This document shows, piece by piece, positions 10,904 to 22,871 of a stretch of DNA of 64,000 nt. The notes below the pieces were generated by a model, which was not told the origin of the DNA, searched no databases, and was given only the letters and a program-made list of their open reading frames with translations. Made by a program: the position numbers and the translations under genes. The first letter of the stretch is position 1. The number at the start of each line of letters is the position of its first letter. The stretch comes from Tubiluchus corallicola (lineage: Eukaryota > Priapulida > Priapulimorpha > Priapulimorphida > Tubiluchidae), in NCBI GenBank assembly GCA_030141605.1, contig JAQGDQ010000020.1, positions 620,001 through 684,000 on the forward strand, read 5' to 3'.

Positions 10904-13900
10904 TTATTCAACATTAGTAGGAAGCCTGACAAACACTCCCTGCCGATTATATTGAAATTGCGCCACAGGCGTATTGTTAGGTATATCATCAGTAGAAGAG
11001 TAGAAATTGTTCTCATCATCAACATAGCCATCATAATTTTCCTCCCTGAAACAACGAATAAAAAATTTAACAACGCTTTCGTCTTAAGTCCTGTCTACAT
11101 AGCTACAATCAGAAAGCAAAGACTTCCTGGCTTTGTTTTTCATCTTGTATTTAATGAAAAGAAAAGCAATAAGAAAAAAGTACATTGCTTGTATAAATTT
11201 TTCAGAGTTGCTTCACTCACATCATTGTCGGTATCTTTTATTAAAGTCCTCCAGTAACGTTTCCCTAAATATCTATTTTTCAGACAGAAAGGGAGTATTT
11301 TTAATGCTAATATTTGTTGCGATAATGACTGAGTGAACAAAAAACGCACATTCCACCTAAAGCTGCCGTTGGTGTCTGATAACTCCTAGCTAAAGTAAAG
11401 CCGGGTACAAATAAGTTTCCACTTCTATAATCGTCAGATCTCTAGCTTGTACTAGCGTGCTTCAAATGTTGCTTGAATGTGATTTTTGATGTTTGAAGAC
11501 ATTTTGTTGTGTGTGCGCTGTGTCTTACCTTAGATAATATCCATGAGGAGAGTCAGAAGAACCAACATTGTCAACAGTTGTATCGTCTATAGAATCGCCA
11601 GAAAACGCAATGGATCTCGAGAGATCCTCAGAAGGTACGACTGCAGCGTTCTCATCAGAGTCCAAATTGTAAAATCCAGTCTCACGAATGTCATCAATTA
11701 GAGCAGGTTGGCGAATTATTTCCAACCCTTCTGAATACCTAGCGTTATGATCTTGTTCAGAGTAGTTTAGTAATGTATCTCCAGTCATGGGAACCATAAC
11801 AACATAAACAGCTCTGGCAGCCTTATCAGGTTGCTCACCATCATACTCTGTAAGCTCTTCATTTATTATCTCTGCTTTGGCATTGTGTAAAGGGTAGGCA
11901 CTAACGTACATGAAAACGGGAGCAATTGTGTCTGCATCATCCTCATTACCGAGGTGAGCTAACTCACCTTCAAAAGATAAATAGCGATCGTCAATGTTGT
12001 CTGCGGTCGCATCATCTGATGTATCGCTAGAAGCGCCATTAATGTGACCAGTGAGTAACAAGTGAAATCCGGGTCTGAGTGGAGAATCTTCTTCACTTTT
12101 TATGCTTGGGCTAAAGTTCACTTTATTTTCGTTTTCATCTGTCTGCTCATTATCAGGGAAGGTGCTTTGTGCAGAGGATTCGTTTGGAATGACTTCGAAC
12201 TTATTTACATTCTCAACTTTAGAATTTGGTATTATTTCGAACCCTGTACTAAAAGGTAGTTTCACCTCACTTCTGATACTGAATCTCTCATCATTTGGCT
12301 GCACCAGAAAGTGGTCTGGGCTCGGAACTCCGAGAGTTTTGAAAAAATGGCTTCCATCTAGTTTACTATACTGATCTGTTCCGCCATCTTCAGCCTGTGG
12401 TTGAATATATTCAAAAGGTTGTCCAGTCTCACGCATAGGTATAAAGAAACTTGATGACGTTTCTTGAGATATAGCTGGATTGAAGTTTTTGTTTGCCAAT
12501 TTCGCAATACTCGATGGAATAAATGAAAACGTTGGATCTCCCTCATGTGGAATAAATTTATACCTAATACCACGAGAAGTGTCTTCTAGATTTAATTCAT
12601 CTGTGATCATTCTTGCGTGTCCTGCAAAACTTTCAGCCGCATGTCCTCTTTGTTGTTCGTCAAATGAGTCTTGGTTTTCTACATCAATTGACGTTGCATT
12701 ATAATCTACTGGAGCATCTCCTAGTTTCATGATGACGTAATACTGTTCCAGAAGAACTGGCGGGTCTTGTTCTGAAATGGGGTTGTTATCGCCGTCATCA
12801 TTTTTGTTATCAGAAAATTTTTCTGCAATAAAGACAATAAAAGAAATACAACAATAACGAACGTTGTAGATGTTTATAGAATTCGTCTTTTGCCTTACCT
12901 TACCTTACCTCATCTTTCTTACTTTACCTTACTTTTCCTCACCTTACCCTACCTTACCTTACCTAATCTTACGTTAGCTTACCATGCCTTGCCTTGCCTT
13001 ATCTTACATACTAATGTCATATAAGGCAAGGCAAACAAAATCGTGTAAGTCAAGACAATTGCTTTGGCTTCAAATTACTGGCCCAAACTGTCATAATTGT
13101 AGAACACGGTTCTAGCAGCAGTTGTTTATGCACATTGCCCTTTACCCAGGAAACCACAAGTATTAACATGATCTGCATACATGCTGCTTGGTATAGTGCA
13201 AAATTACACACTTCTGAACCTATTGAAATATAAATTGTGAAATTTAATCCACCTCTATCGATAAATAGCGCCCTGTCTGGCAGTCTAAATTGATCGTCTT
13301 CTTCCCCTCTGACGTCGTACTCTTTAGGAACGGTGTAACTGTAACTTCTATCGCCACCGTGTGTCTCGTCTTCAAGGTTTGCTTCAAGGTGACTGAAGTA
13401 GCTGCAAACAATAGTTACATGATCACGATATGACAGTGCTGGTAGCGTGACAATGCAACAAGGTACTTTGCCTGTTAAACTTGGCCAATAAATTTATTTT
13501 TATCAATTAAATAAAAATTAGCTAAATGCGGTGGAATACTGATATCACGTATGGCCAGGTTTTTTCAGGTATTGATAATCTAAACTTTTATTGGTACATA
13601 GATCCAACAATAAGTTTATCATTTTTTGATTAGTAAATACTAATTAGTGAACGATAAAAGTCACCTGAGACTACCCATTATATGTATATGATCTGGCAAG
13701 GGAATAGCAGTTTTTAACCTAGCCACATCAGTAGATGAATGCGAGCACCCAATAGAATAGAGAGCACAAAGAAGAAAGCTGTCACCACGCATGACAGGCC
13801 ACTTACTTGCCGGTAGTGTCGTTATTCAGTTTTCTCTCCTTTCCACTTTCTTCAAAAGTAACTAAATAATCGTTTCTAGTATCACTAAAATCGACCTTCC

Positions 13901-16595
13901 GGTTGTAATGCTTTACACTGTCGCCGTCTTGCTCATCTGAGCGAAACTGGATAAGAAAAACGAAATGAATATATAAATTTATCATATTCTATTGTCATTA
14001 TTAAGAGCATGAAATAATTAAATAAAGGGCCTGCCACTTCAATGACACAAACAATTTTTCGATTTGTTTTGCTCTTAAATTTGCTACGCCAAACCCATCA
14101 AACAATGAGGTTCCAAACAGGACTGTTTGACGTAATCACAACAACAGAAATCGTATTCAGGTATATCGATAATTGTATTTAAAGAGACGTTACCGTCCGT
14201 TACTATTAATTAAAAGCTGTCATTGATATTCGGTTGTCTGTGTTCTAAAATCTAAAATTATCCTCTGAGTCAAGGCTAATGTGGGACACTGCACTGTCAT
14301 AATTAATGATATATCTACATGTAGAATATATGCCCAGTATGTGTAATTTACCGAATTATATAATTACGGTAGCAAGTGACGGCCAAGTAGTAGTAGCACT
14401 TTCACGTCAGCACTCACACACGTACCAATATGATTTACTTAGATTATAGAATTTAGAATTTGTTGCTCTAGCCAACATACTGCAATAATACAACAAAAAA
14501 AGAAACATACGGTGTGTAACTGTGCACATGTGTGATATCATCACTACAGAAAGTACTGTTTCTCTAGTTACGAAACAGTAATTTTAGGTGTTTAAGAATT
14601 AGAGATTTAGGATGAATGCCTTAGGTACCAGTGAATGACCCTTATATAGAAAAATACTGAAACATGCAATTTTTGTGCACAGTGATCTTTTAATTGTTGC
14701 ATAAATATTCCCTTTTTTTGGTGAACCATTGTCTGTAGTCTTTTCTTGTACCTTGAAATTACCATGACAAAATCCTTAAGAAGCAACATTCTTTGACGCA
14801 GATGTGCAAAATCAAAAAAAAATTTACCTCACGATGCATGTTATTCCAGCACAAGCCAAAGTAATTAAAGTAAGGGCACAGTAAGACTGTTTGGTGACGA
14901 GTTCTTCTCGTTACGTCAAGATAGTGCGCAAATGGACTCTGACTTGCACAAACCAAAATTAGCAAACTAATCGAGAATTTCCAAGTAACACGTTTTGCTT
15001 TTTTTAAAAATAGTTGTGATATCAGTATATTATAAAAACAACAGATTGAACTACTAAATTGTAACTTAATAACAAAATGCTAAAGGACTAATAGATGCGG
15101 CTAAGAAATATAACAAATTATTATTATTGTGAGTCTTATTATTATTATTATTATCTGCAACACACAAATGCAGATTATAAAACAATACGTATACGCGGTT
15201 TTTATATCGAAAGAAAATTCATTTTAAGAATTTCCGCAACAATATTTCTATCTTGATTTCATCTATGGCAAATAATTGTAGCAGCTAGTGATAAATGTCT
15301 GATTGGCCGAATAGACAAATACAGTCTAATTTAACCCAGTTCAATTCAATACCTTACTAACAACGGTATCATATGTTACTTCGTCTTTGTCATTGTCATA
15401 ATCAACCTTGCTGATTTCGGAACCATATGTGCGTTGGCCTGGAATGTCGTAGTAATCATTATGATGAAAAACTCGCAAACTTTCTTCAGGGTTCCTTGCT
15501 TCTCCTAATTCTACGTCGCGGTAGTATTCCGAATTGTCTTGGTTTGGAATTCGAAGTGGACGAGCAATTTCTCGCATTACTAGTGTGGGATAACTCCATG
15601 TTAGCTGTATAAATAAATGAACGAGAGAAGCGTGGGTATACAATGACGTAGCTAAAAAGTCCGGGCAGCACTTTTCAGAGAGCGGCATTTTGATCAATTT
15701 CATTCAACTGAAAAAGGCGCTTGGTTGATGTAACACTGATGTCATTACAATATGTTCTATTTATCTAATAATGATTGTAAGTCAGTAAGTTCTTGGCTCG
15801 CCAACCTAGTTTGCGAGTTTTTGCATATCTCCGTCAGAAATATCTTCATTTCGTAGAATTATACTTGCGGATAATTTACGAAAACTAATCTCAATTTTAT
15901 CTTTAAAATATTTTGACAACAATAAACTTTCATTTGCTCAACTGCTAAGATGTCTAAAACTCTTAGGTAAACACAGCGATGTCTTGGAAGTCGCACCAAA
16001 GTAGTCTTCAATAACAGTCTTTGCTGAGTTACCATGTGAAGAAGCCATTGCTTGTCGTAACTTTTAGTTTTGAAATGTACGGGGATTTCTTCCTAAACCA
16101 ATTTTTTGATTTTTTTTGGTAATTCTTTATTATTTTATCTCTATAAATTATCGCATATGCGAGGCAATACTACTAAACATTACAAATCTAAATTTTTTTG
16201 CATAAACATTTTCACTTGTGTCAAATTTTAAGTGCCACCCGGGGACGATAAGATCTAGCTACGCTATTGTGTAGGCATAGAAGCATATCAACCTTACGTA
16301 ACATTAAAACTAACGCAACAACTGAAAATAGCAAAGTTACACTGTTTTCTCTTCATACTGGCTGTGAAAATTCTAATAATAATAGAAAAATATAATAAAT
16401 AGCAAACAGTAGAACATATCAATTTTATTTTAAATTATAAACATAAAATCCTTGCATTTTACAATGCATGTCTTGTAGCAAAGTAATTCGCTTATCAGAC
16501 GAATCCTTAGATTTTATTTGCAAAATATAAATTTAGGTAGGAATACTTACTTTCAGTAGCAGAAACAAAAGCGCAGCAGCTGCTGTCCTCATCAT
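10904..16595 (-). CDS. Large secreted YYDIP-family protein (gene C)
   Basis: Six exons on the minus strand: 16551-16595, 15362-15604, 13807-13946, 13253-13401, 11529-12822 and 10904-11045. The sum is 2013 nt, 670 aa plus stop, and all phases (0,0,2,1,2) are consistent. Exon 1 gives MMRTAAAALLFLLLK, then LTWS: a signal peptide with cleavage probably before YPTLV. Family marks are YYDIP at residues 66-70, TTGK at the phase-2 intron, Tyr right after it, and RLPDRALFID. Exon 5 adds 431 acidic, Asn/Asp/Ser-rich residues with recurring hydrophobic-Pro motifs (FSFIPSS, SFFIPM, FEIIPNS, FEVIPNE); genes A and B lack it. The protein ends FVRLPTNVE. Weak points are the donors of exon 2 (GTTAGT; the overlapping GTAAGG would bring a stop in exon 3) and exon 4 (GTGGAT). 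A small exon between exons 2 and 3 cannot be excluded. Function unknown. Confidence 0.72.
12889..13012. repeat. CCTTA pentanucleotide repeat in an intron of gene C
   Basis: Imperfect tandem copies of CCTTA in intron 4 of gene C, degenerating to CCTTG at the distal end. Confidence 0.8.
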
Positions 16596-16695
16596 TCTAC
16601 AGTTATCACGATTTACCCTGACTTGCTATTTTTCTGTTTTCCGCTCCAGTCCTATAACCCAGCAACTTGTGCACCACAACCTTGGGACCTTCATG

Positions 16696-16701
16696 TTTAT
16701 A
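16696..16701 (-). promoter_or_regulatory. TATA box of gene C
   Basis: TATAAA on the minus strand (context GGATATAAACATG), about 101 bp upstream of the first ATG of gene C. Confidence 0.55.
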
Positions 16702-17488
16702 TCCACCTGTCTTCTAACAACGATTTACTTTGTTCTAGCGAGTAGGTAATAGCAATATTTAAACAGAAGTTAAAGGTCCTGGAGGTTGGATTGCCTCGTC
16801 ACGCGAGAGGCGATTTAATTCGACGATTTCTGATGATATAGCCATTTCGAAATCTGTTACGAACACAGGAAAACCGTGAGGAGACGATTTCAGCTCAGAA
16901 ACCTGATGCGTTTAAGCTCGTAAGATAGGCTTAACATTTTAGTTTCGGTTTAACCCATCACGACTGAATTCTCAACTACTGACAAACATTCGTTTTTTTA
17001 AATTTTACACTGGCTTTAAAGAAACCATTAAAATATTATGTATTTTTGTGTGGCTATGCCACATAAATTGAATTAATTTTCCACTATGTTATAACAACAT
17101 TTAAAACAGCGAAAATATCGCGTTTTAACACTAACAGATAGACGCTTAAATTTGCAACCCTTTTACTTTTGCTGGAAACTAATATAAGCTAATTATTCCA
17201 CGCACAATTAAACGAAATATTTGCTAACTTTTCAAGTCAGCTTTTAAACATTTCCGGTTAAAAGTTTTCAATTTTTAAATTCGGTAACCAAATTTTGGGA
17301 ACTTATACACATAGTACAAGAAGGAAAACAGATTTTTATGGGAAAGCTGATAACACTGCGTAAGTGGATAAAAATCAAAGGTCGGTTATGCTTCAAAATC
17401 TATAAAGGGCTGTGGTAACAAAATTTTCATAACTTGATTACTAAACCAGAAAGGGGACAGATTTGAATGGCGTAGTTGGTGACCATGC
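16702..17488. other. Gene-free stretch upstream of gene C
   Basis: AT-rich and without supported features. It may include the unrecognisable 5' end of the adjacent LINE. Confidence 0.4.
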
Positions 17489-18424
17489 TTGAGTAGCAAT
17501 ACGTCGATCACTCGCTTTTATCAGGAGAAAAGATTTTCCCCTCGAGATTTCGTTTACGATAACGATTCCAATATTTTTGCACTTATTCATATAGCTGGCA
17601 AGTTAATGGACATATTAGTGTGCAACGCGTATCTTCCATATGAATGTCACTATTATGCGACCCAGTACAATAAAATTTTGGTGCAGAACTGATGGAAGCT
17701 TGCTCTGTAGGTAATGACGTTTTATGTGATGTAGTGGCAACCCCAGTGGCCTTTATGATTGCAAAAGATTAAGCGATTTTTATCTCTCTATAGTTCATAT
17801 GCCTCTTGATGTTATTTTTTGCAATAATGTTTATTACTGTTGGTGATCATACATCCGTTGCTCTAAATAGGCTCTCCGATGACATTGTTTGCGCTTTAAA
17901 AACTGCACCCGAAAAAGCAATTCCTCATTGTCAAATGTGTTCTCATCTAAAGCAATTAGTAGACTTCGTGCTGATAAACATCGTCTTTTAATGGACATAT
18001 TTTATTTATGGGTGCACATAAACTGCGTAACAGGAAACCCAGGCAAGGACCAATAGCCTATCAAAGGTCTAGTTTTAAACAAGTTTTACCGTAATGTCGT
18101 TACCTGAGCAAGAAAGTATCAAAGCAAACAAGTTGGAGAAATGTGAAAAAACAGTTTAATGCGAAAGTTTTGCTGTAAACGAAAATAGACAAAGCAGTTG
18201 GAAAACAAGTGTCGTGACCATTATAAATTGCTCTTAAATAGTATAGATTCTCATGAACGTGCAATACTGGACAATAGCAAATAGATTCTAAATGAGCAAA
18301 TGGTCTCTGTCTCACCACATATCAGCAGATCTTGGTAGTCTGTCAGCTGAACACTATATTTTTGCCTTCAAAAAAATTTCAGTGCTTCCCAATTTGCTAA
18401 TTTTAGCTTACATTACGCACTCAT
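17489..18424 (+). mobile_element. Decayed LINE, endonuclease to early RT, split by a hAT insertion
   Basis: Translation shows the end of an endonuclease-like region (ALIHIAGKLMDILVCNAYLP at about 17567-17626), then NRLSDDIVCALKT, then in other frames WRNVKKQFNAKVLL and finally SAEHYIFAFKKISVL with LILAYITHSFH up to 18427. The last piece is the start of the reverse transcriptase domain of CR1/L2-type elements and is continued by LVPLVKDKNGKLTDVNN after the insertion, at 22872. There are many stops and frameshifts. The two halves read as one element interrupted at 18432/22864. Confidence 0.65.
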
Positions 18425-19303
18425 TTCACTGACAAGGCTGGCAGTACGGTACGGTACGGTACAAAAAAATTCTTAAAAGTACGGTACGAAATTATGGTAT
18501 TTTTCCGAACCTTTATCGTAGCTTTTCCGTAGCATTTTTCTCAGTTTCTTATAACGTTTGTGACGACTTGTTTCGCCTCTTTGGTGCGGACTTGTTCTCT
18601 CCTGGTTAACGCACCTTGACACAGAACAGACGCAAACAAAACGGCTAGATTGGTTCGCTTTGGATGAAAAAGCAGCAAGTTGTTTTTTCCCGTAAATTAC
18701 CTTACCTTTATTATTGTACTTATAGAAACTGGGTATGTTACTTACCAAATTTGACCATGTTAATGTAACACCGCTGATCTACGGCTGTGTACCTAGAGCC
18801 AAGAAAAGAAATTAAAGTCATACCGACGTTACGTACGTTAAATTGTGCAGCCTGCATGGTATAGTTACAAATGTTTTAGGCAAGACACTAAATGTTGATT
18901 ATCATTAAAAATTTGCCACTAGTGAGCAATTAATGAAAGGCAGTCGTTAAAAACTAGTAAATGAACGTAACTCGCCCGTTACACAAAATTATTTATTAAG
19001 AAAAAGTAATTCAAAATAATTTTATAACTCCATGGATGATTTTGTGCAAGTTTTGTACTTAAAATACATGTAAATAGTATGGAAGTTCAAACAGCAATTC
19101 TGTTTTTATAGTGCGCATAATTTCATAACAATAATTGAAAAACATATAGTTTACACAATTAACTTTTATGTCATTCTTTATCTTTTTATAGTGGATCCTA
19201 CACGCACTTGGTACGAAATTTGATGGGAATTACGGTATGATATTTTATCGTACTAGTACGGTACGATTCAATTTTGTAAGTATGGCACAGAATTGTGATA
19301 CAT

Positions 19304-19958
19304 CATCATCATCTCTGGAGTCACACGTCGTTTGACATGACCCTCCCGCTCACTTTACTCCATACTACCCTGTCACCTGCAACCTTCCATGTCTCTGTAT
19401 TTTGATTGATATCTAATGGGGTGCTGATAAGATCTTTTTGGATGAAATTGATATAAGTCAGCAGCTGTCCTCCTTGCGGGTTTCTTTTCTTTCTGCAGTG
19501 CTTCTTTGAAAGATAACTTTAATGGACTGTCATCTGGTAGTCGTATAACAAGTCATATCCATCTTAATCTTCTCCTTTTTACTTTAATTGTCCATTCCTC
19601 TGCCTTGACTTTATTGTACAGATCCTGATTTGATATTTTGTCTGGCCATTTTATTCCTAGAATGTTTCTGTAGTTTCTTCTTTGAAATGCATTAATTTCT
19701 GATTCGTGTTGTGAGTTATAGATAAACACAGTTTCCACAAGTGCAGCAAAGATTCTTAAATTTGTATCTAAACTGATCCTCTTACTTTCAATTTTTTTTG
19801 TTAATTTGGAATATGCAGCTAGTGCTAGGGTTTTTTATTTGTTGCTAGAAGACTGCCTAAGTATATACATTTCCTCCAAGCATCATCTCCATTCCTTTTT
19901 ATGTGATACTCTTCTGTTTTATCTTTATTTAGTATGAGATCCATTTCTTTTATGGTGT
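19304..19958 (-). mobile_element. 5'-truncated RTE-like LINE fragment
   Basis: Minus-strand translation gives, in order, MDLILNKDKTEEYHIKRNGD, DAWRKCIYLGSLL, then after stops ETVFIYNSQHESEINAFQRR, YRNILGIKWPDKISNQDLYN and IKVKRRRLRWI. This order matches the thumb and C-terminal end of RTE/BovB-like and related polymerases. The minus-strand 3' end runs into a short GATGATGATG tail at about 19304-19315, a usual RTE ending. It is broken by stops and lies within the hAT element. Confidence 0.65.
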
Positions 19959-19978
19959 TACGGTGTTTTTAGCTGACG

Positions 19979-20329
19979 TTGGTGGACCGATGTAATTCGG
20001 AACTCCAACGGAAGCACATGGAGGTCCGCGGTGGGTCAAAAGGGGTCGGCGGAATGCTACACGTAGTAGCGGTCTGGGAACCGTCCCTGTCAGGTCTGGA
20101 ACGACTGGAGTTTGCTCCGTACGCCGGATGCAAACGAGTCACGTTCCAGTCCAAAAAGAAAAACCAAGGGAAAGCCAAGGAACCGGAAACACCTGTTCAA
20201 ACGGTGGATAAGGGTCCAGAAGTGAGTACCGAGGGTGGAAAAACCCCCGACGTTGCCACTGGAACAAAGGAGCTGCCGTCTGTCGAGCAATCGCAGATGA
20301 AGGCACCCGAGTCCAGTATGGAAACGTAA
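19979..20329 (+). pseudogene. ORF1 3' fragment of the I/jockey-type element
   Basis: An open frame of about 116 codons, ending in TAA 12 bp before the ORF2 start. It is rich in Gly, Lys, Glu and Pro and shows no zinc knuckle, so only the C-terminal part of an ORF1/Gag-like protein appears to be present. The assignment rests on position, not on a recognised domain. Confidence 0.4.
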
Positions 20330-20341
20330 ATACAGAAAAGT

Positions 20342-21658
20342 ATGGGAACAGGGGCTAAAGTAAAATCCCGGCCGCAGACAGTCTTCGGTGGAAATACCCA
20401 CGGTAGATTGAATGTTATTTCCGGGGACAATTTGGATAAAATAGGTGAGAAGCCAGCACAAAGTGTCTCTGGTATTGAGTGCTGGCAAATCAATCTTCAC
20501 AAAAGCAAAGCTGCGAGTTACAACTTGCAGGATGTTGTAAAACACATACGTACCGGGTTAGTCTTTGTACAGGAACCCTGGACGCACGGTGGGGAAGTTA
20601 GGGGTAAACTCCGAGGATGGGATCTGTTCCAGGGAAACCGGAATGGAGAAAGGCCTCGGGCGTGCATTTATGCCACTCCTAACCTAAAATGCTTTTTACT
20701 TCCAGTGTTCTCGAATACAGACATTGTGGTGGTTAAAGCAAAAAATGTGTGCCGGGATGGAGATGAGTTCATTTTCGCCTCGGCATACATGGTGCATGAT
20801 CAACCGGCTCCCCCTATGTTACTCAGGGAACTGATATCATTCGGGGACGGCGATAAAACTCCAATTATTGTGGGGACTGATGCTAATGCGCATCATACGT
20901 TATGGGGTTCCACCGATGTCAACGACAGGGGTGAGGAACTCTTGGAGTATTGTGCAAGCGCTAATCTTGAGTTCTGTAATGTTGGCCGTAAACCAACGTT
21001 CCGAACAAAAGCAAGAGAAGAGGTGCTAGACCTGACACTGAGGAATCTGCATGCAGGGGACATAGTATGCGATTGGTATGTCAGTGACGTGCCATCGCTG
21101 TCGGACCACATGTATATAAGATTCCTAGTGAAAAGCAGTATTTCAAAAGAAAACCCACTCATCAGGAACATCCGCCGTACTTGCTGGGAAAAGTATGCGG
21201 AAGAACTTGAGCATAAACTTCCAGAACTGAACCGGGAATACAAGGTGTCCTCCAATGAGGATATTGAGGATTTGGCTGATGAAGTTCAGGCTGCTGTTAT
21301 TCATTCTTATGAAACTGCTTGCCCATTACGTAGGCAGAGGAAGAAGGATGGGAACAAATGGTGGAATCCGGAGCTAAGCCGTCTCCGCAAGGAGGCGCGC
21401 AGGGCTTGCAGGAGAGCCACTAAGACTAAAAATCAACGAGACTGGGAAACAAGAAAGCTAACCCAGTCTATATTCAAAAACGCCGTCCGGAAGGCGAAAC
21501 GCCAATCCTGGCGGAGTTTCACGGAAAAGATGGAAGATCAGGCACCAACTGCTAGGTTGGTAAAGGTCCTCCGCCGAAATAAAGCAGCGCAGTTAAGCTG
21601 TGTGTATAAAGAAGACGGTAAATTAACGGACAGCGAAGACCGTGGGAACTTTTGGTAA
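20342..21658 (+). pseudogene. Endonuclease part of retroelement ORF2
   Basis: An open frame of 438 codons. Apurinic-endonuclease-type motifs in order: INLHKS near residue 45, VQEPW with the catalytic Glu near 78, GTDANAHHTLWGS near 180, and the terminal SDH near 258. All expected catalytic residues of this fold are visible, so the endonuclease itself looks undamaged. It continues into the basic linker that normally precedes the RT (YKEDGKLTDSE) and stops at 21658, just past a deletion junction. The family polymerase would continue for several hundred residues. Function in the living element: nicking target DNA for target-primed reverse transcription. Confidence 0.75.
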
Positions 21659-22688
21659 GTCTAAAAGTCATATCGATGTGTGCAATAGCTATAGGCGCGA
21701 CCTCCAACTGTTGCATATGCCGGGTGATTTAAGAAAAAGAACACGCGTGTTCGAAAAAAATTTCGAATGCCAGATTCAGGAAAGAGAAATCGCTATCAAA
21801 TCGGAAGGCGAAATGGATAGGAACTGTGTCAGGTGTTATACCGATGGTTCCAAACTGGGCGGAAGGATCGGTGCAGGTATACGTATCGAGTATCCGACTG
21901 AGTCCAGAGTATTGGAGGAGTTCTTCTATCTTGGGAAATTGAGTACTGTTTTCCAGGCAGAAGTTTTCGCCATCTCACAAGCGGCGGAGATAATGTCTTC
22001 GGAAGGACTCCAGAATCAATCAATAGTCATCCTGTCAGACAGCCAGGCGGCTATTAAAGCTACTGAAAACAATACAGTAAAATCTATCTCGGTTTTACGT
22101 TGTGTTGAAAACTTGAACATACTTGGAAAAAGAAACCGAGTCTTGGTTACATGGATTCCTGGACACGAAGGAGTACATGGTAACTAAGAGGCGGACAAAC
22201 TTGCTAAAAAGGGATCTGAGCTCTCTCCGGAGGGACCAGAACCCTATCTGCCCGTCCCTTACGCTAGCTGTGTCTACGCGATTAAGGGATGGAGTCTAAA
22301 ACGATGGGAAACGTCGTGGAATAATCGTGAGGACTGCAAGAGAACGAAGGAACATGTGGGCTGGGCCTCGGCCCGAGTCTGCAATAGGCTCCTGAATCTC
22401 AGTAGAACTCAACTCGACATGGTTATACAGGTCCTAACCGGACACTGTAATCTCCAAAAACATAAAAAAACCACTTGTCGAGCACAATCCGCGATTTGCC
22501 CGAAATGTGGTCAGGAAGACGAAACACCGGACCATCACGTGGGACGATGCACCGCCTACCAGGGTGCTCGTATCAAATGTCTGGGAAATAAAAATACAAC
22601 ACTTAGAGCAGTTGTAGAGAACTTAAACCTGAAAAAACTAGCGGCGTATCTGAAGCAAGCTGGAAGGCTTGCCGAGTACGACCAATAG
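21642..22688 (+). pseudogene. RNase H and C-terminal zinc motif of retroelement ORF2
   Basis: This frame is shifted by one base relative to the endonuclease frame at the junction (about 21645-21658). It shows RNase H motifs CYTDGSKLGGRIGAGI (Asp), FQAEVFAIS (Glu), ILSDSQAAIKA (Asp) and WIPGHEGVHGN followed by EADKLAKKG (His and Asp). A TAA stop at 22185-22187 splits the last motif; it is probably a Gln codon changed by one C-to-T step. After the stop the frame stays open to 22688 and contains CPKCGQEDETPDHHVGRC, the C-terminal zinc motif usual in these elements. RNase H removes RNA from the RNA-DNA hybrid. Confidence 0.75.
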
Positions 22689-22871
22689 ACGTATAGCAGT
22701 GAATAATTGCAATGGGCCTGTCGAAGGCCTCAGCAAAGTGTCGGAGGGTGGGATTTTTCCATCCTATACAATCTCCCCGACACCACTGCCCCCCTAATCT
22801 ACGGTGTTTTTAAAGGTACGAAATATGGTATTTTTTTCGTACCGTACCGTACTACCAGCCTTGCTCACTGA

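Larger units (their letters stand above)
19972..22799 (+). mobile_element. I/jockey-type non-LTR element lacking its reverse transcriptase
   Basis: The element is bounded by a perfect 13-bp direct repeat, TACGGTGTTTTTA, at 19959-19971 and 22800-22812. It contains the 3' end of an ORF1-like frame (to 20329), an endonuclease region, an RNase H region and a CCHC-type zinc motif, in the usual order of an I-clade element, but the reverse transcriptase between endonuclease and RNase H is missing. It is much more GC-rich than its surroundings. There is no poly(A) tail; the 3' end reads CTGCCCCCCTAATC before the target duplication. Confidence 0.8.
18433..22863. mobile_element. hAT-type non-autonomous DNA element carrying nested retroelements
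   Basis: The ends are inverted: CAAGGCTGGCAGTACGGTAC on the left and, as reverse complement, CAAGGCTGGTAGTACGGTAC on the right. ACGGT repeats and a shared GTACGAAAT-ATGGTATTTTT block follow inward. The flanks are TTCACTGA (18425-18432) and CTCACTGA (22864-22871), an 8-bp target duplication with one mismatch, as expected for hAT transposition. No transposase was found inside; 18480-19300 has no recognisable coding sequence. Further ACGGTACG copies lie near 19250. Without the two later retroelement insertions the element would be about 0.9 kb. Confidence 0.7.

Noticed and set aside
14759-14965. Minus-strand frame between exons 2 and 3 of gene C
   Set aside because: Tested as a missing exon; no acceptor-donor pair keeps the phase without a stop.
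15352-15358. Consensus-looking donor GTAAGG for gene C exon 2
   Set aside because: It leaves phase 1 and runs into a stop a few codons into exon 3. The overlapping GTTAGT donor in phase 0 stays open.
21650-21660. GTAAGT at the RT deletion junction, considered as evidence of splicing
   Set aside because: A spliced product would have lost the donor GT, so the motif is probably incidental.
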